NCBI GenBank assembly: GCA_964463605.1
Contig: CAYXBZ010000011.1
Location: 1 to 22,708, forward strand
Direction of reading: 5' to 3'
DNA length: 22,708 nucleotides
DNA from: DAOLOF01 sp964463605
Lineage (GTDB): Bacteria; Patescibacteriota; Microgenomatia; UBA1400; PJMF01
Position numbers and translations under genes: made by a program
Part shown: piece after piece, positions 22,671-22,708 of the stretch
Numbering within the stretch: position 1 is the stretch's first letter
How the letters are laid out: each line of letters begins with the position of its first letter
Notes under the pieces: model-generated
Seen by the model: the letters and a program-made list of their open reading frames with translations, nothing else
What the model was told of the DNA's origin: nothing
Databases searched by the model: none

Positions 22671-22708
22671 ATTATCTAAAATATGGATATATCCATATTT
22701 TAGATAAT
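22671..22708. repeat. Perfect 38-base palindrome at the window end
   Basis: Nineteen bases beginning ATTATCTAAAATATGGATA are followed at once by their exact reverse complement, with no loop. It starts two bases after the tRNA-Ser discriminator and its last base is the last base of the window. It may be an AT-rich tRNA terminator hairpin or mark an assembly break; see findings. Confidence 0.9.

Noticed and set aside
1..22708. UGA recoded to glycine (as in Absconditabacteria or Gracilibacteria)
   Set aside because: UGA ends several genes at family-appropriate positions and prfB is present; no in-frame UGA inside conserved domains.
1..22708. CRISPR array, transposase, integrase or phage genes
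   Set aside because: No regularly spaced repeats and no such protein families among the credible ORFs; the short repeats near 5268 and 22442 do not have array structure.

Overview
The window looks like chromosomal DNA of an AT-rich bacterium of the Candidate Phyla Radiation (Patescibacteria), most likely near the Microgenomates side. This is inferred from gene content and not from a marker tree. Evidence: a DUF4012 protein; RecA and RNase Y next to each other; an RF2 / OB-like lipid-free anchor protein / FtsE / FtsX / coiled-coil hydrolase run; many small membrane-anchored proteins; few Shine-Dalgarno sites; and tRNA genes without an encoded CCA. UGA is used as an ordinary stop (for example after FtsE and after the ABC exporter) and an RF2 gene is present, so the UGA-recoding CPR lineages are excluded. 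No phage, transposon, CRISPR or defence locus was found.

Layout. 1-65 is the start of a probable IF-3 gene running off the left edge. 187-1782 carries a small membrane protein and a cytoplasmic-looking SxxK serine hydrolase, both on the minus strand. tRNA-Pro(GGG) is at 1888-1961 (minus). recA (2220-3278), a 355-base gap with a strong promoter and two hairpins, and RNase Y (3634-5220) follow, then a large perfect hairpin, secG and a membrane-anchored solute-binding-like protein (5617-7029). 7080-11599 is a tightly packed minus-strand operon: alpha/beta hydrolase, membrane-embedded Mur-type ligase, DegT-family PLP enzyme and FemX/MurM-like aminoacyltransferase. A DUF4012 gene diverges from it (11699-13390). 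13413-18763 is a plus-strand run: prfB, an OB-like anchored protein, ftsE, ftsX, a secreted coiled-coil/C39-type peptidase and an Nmad1/MazG-like protein. 18802-22217 is a minus-strand group: Crp-family regulator, SurA_N-like membrane protein with a histone-like tail, and an MsbA-type exporter. The right end holds tRNA-Ser(GCT), preceded by a hairpin-studded partial copy of its own 5' half, and a perfect 38-base palindrome that ends exactly at the last base.

How it fits together. The most interesting module is 7080-11599: three of its four enzymes belong to families that activate, transfer or modify amino groups on cell-wall precursors, and the ligase has traded its nucleotide-sugar-binding domain for membrane helices. 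This suggests peptide or amino-acid addition to a membrane-bound envelope precursor. The FtsEX block supplies a division-linked wall hydrolase whose catalytic domain is a papain-like C39 type instead of the usual LytM or CHAP. A second theme is membrane attachment by short amphipathic helices next to lysine-rich tails (RNase Y N-terminus, FtsE C-terminus). A third is initiation without Shine-Dalgarno sites, including promoters placed so close to the ATG that the mRNAs should be leaderless.
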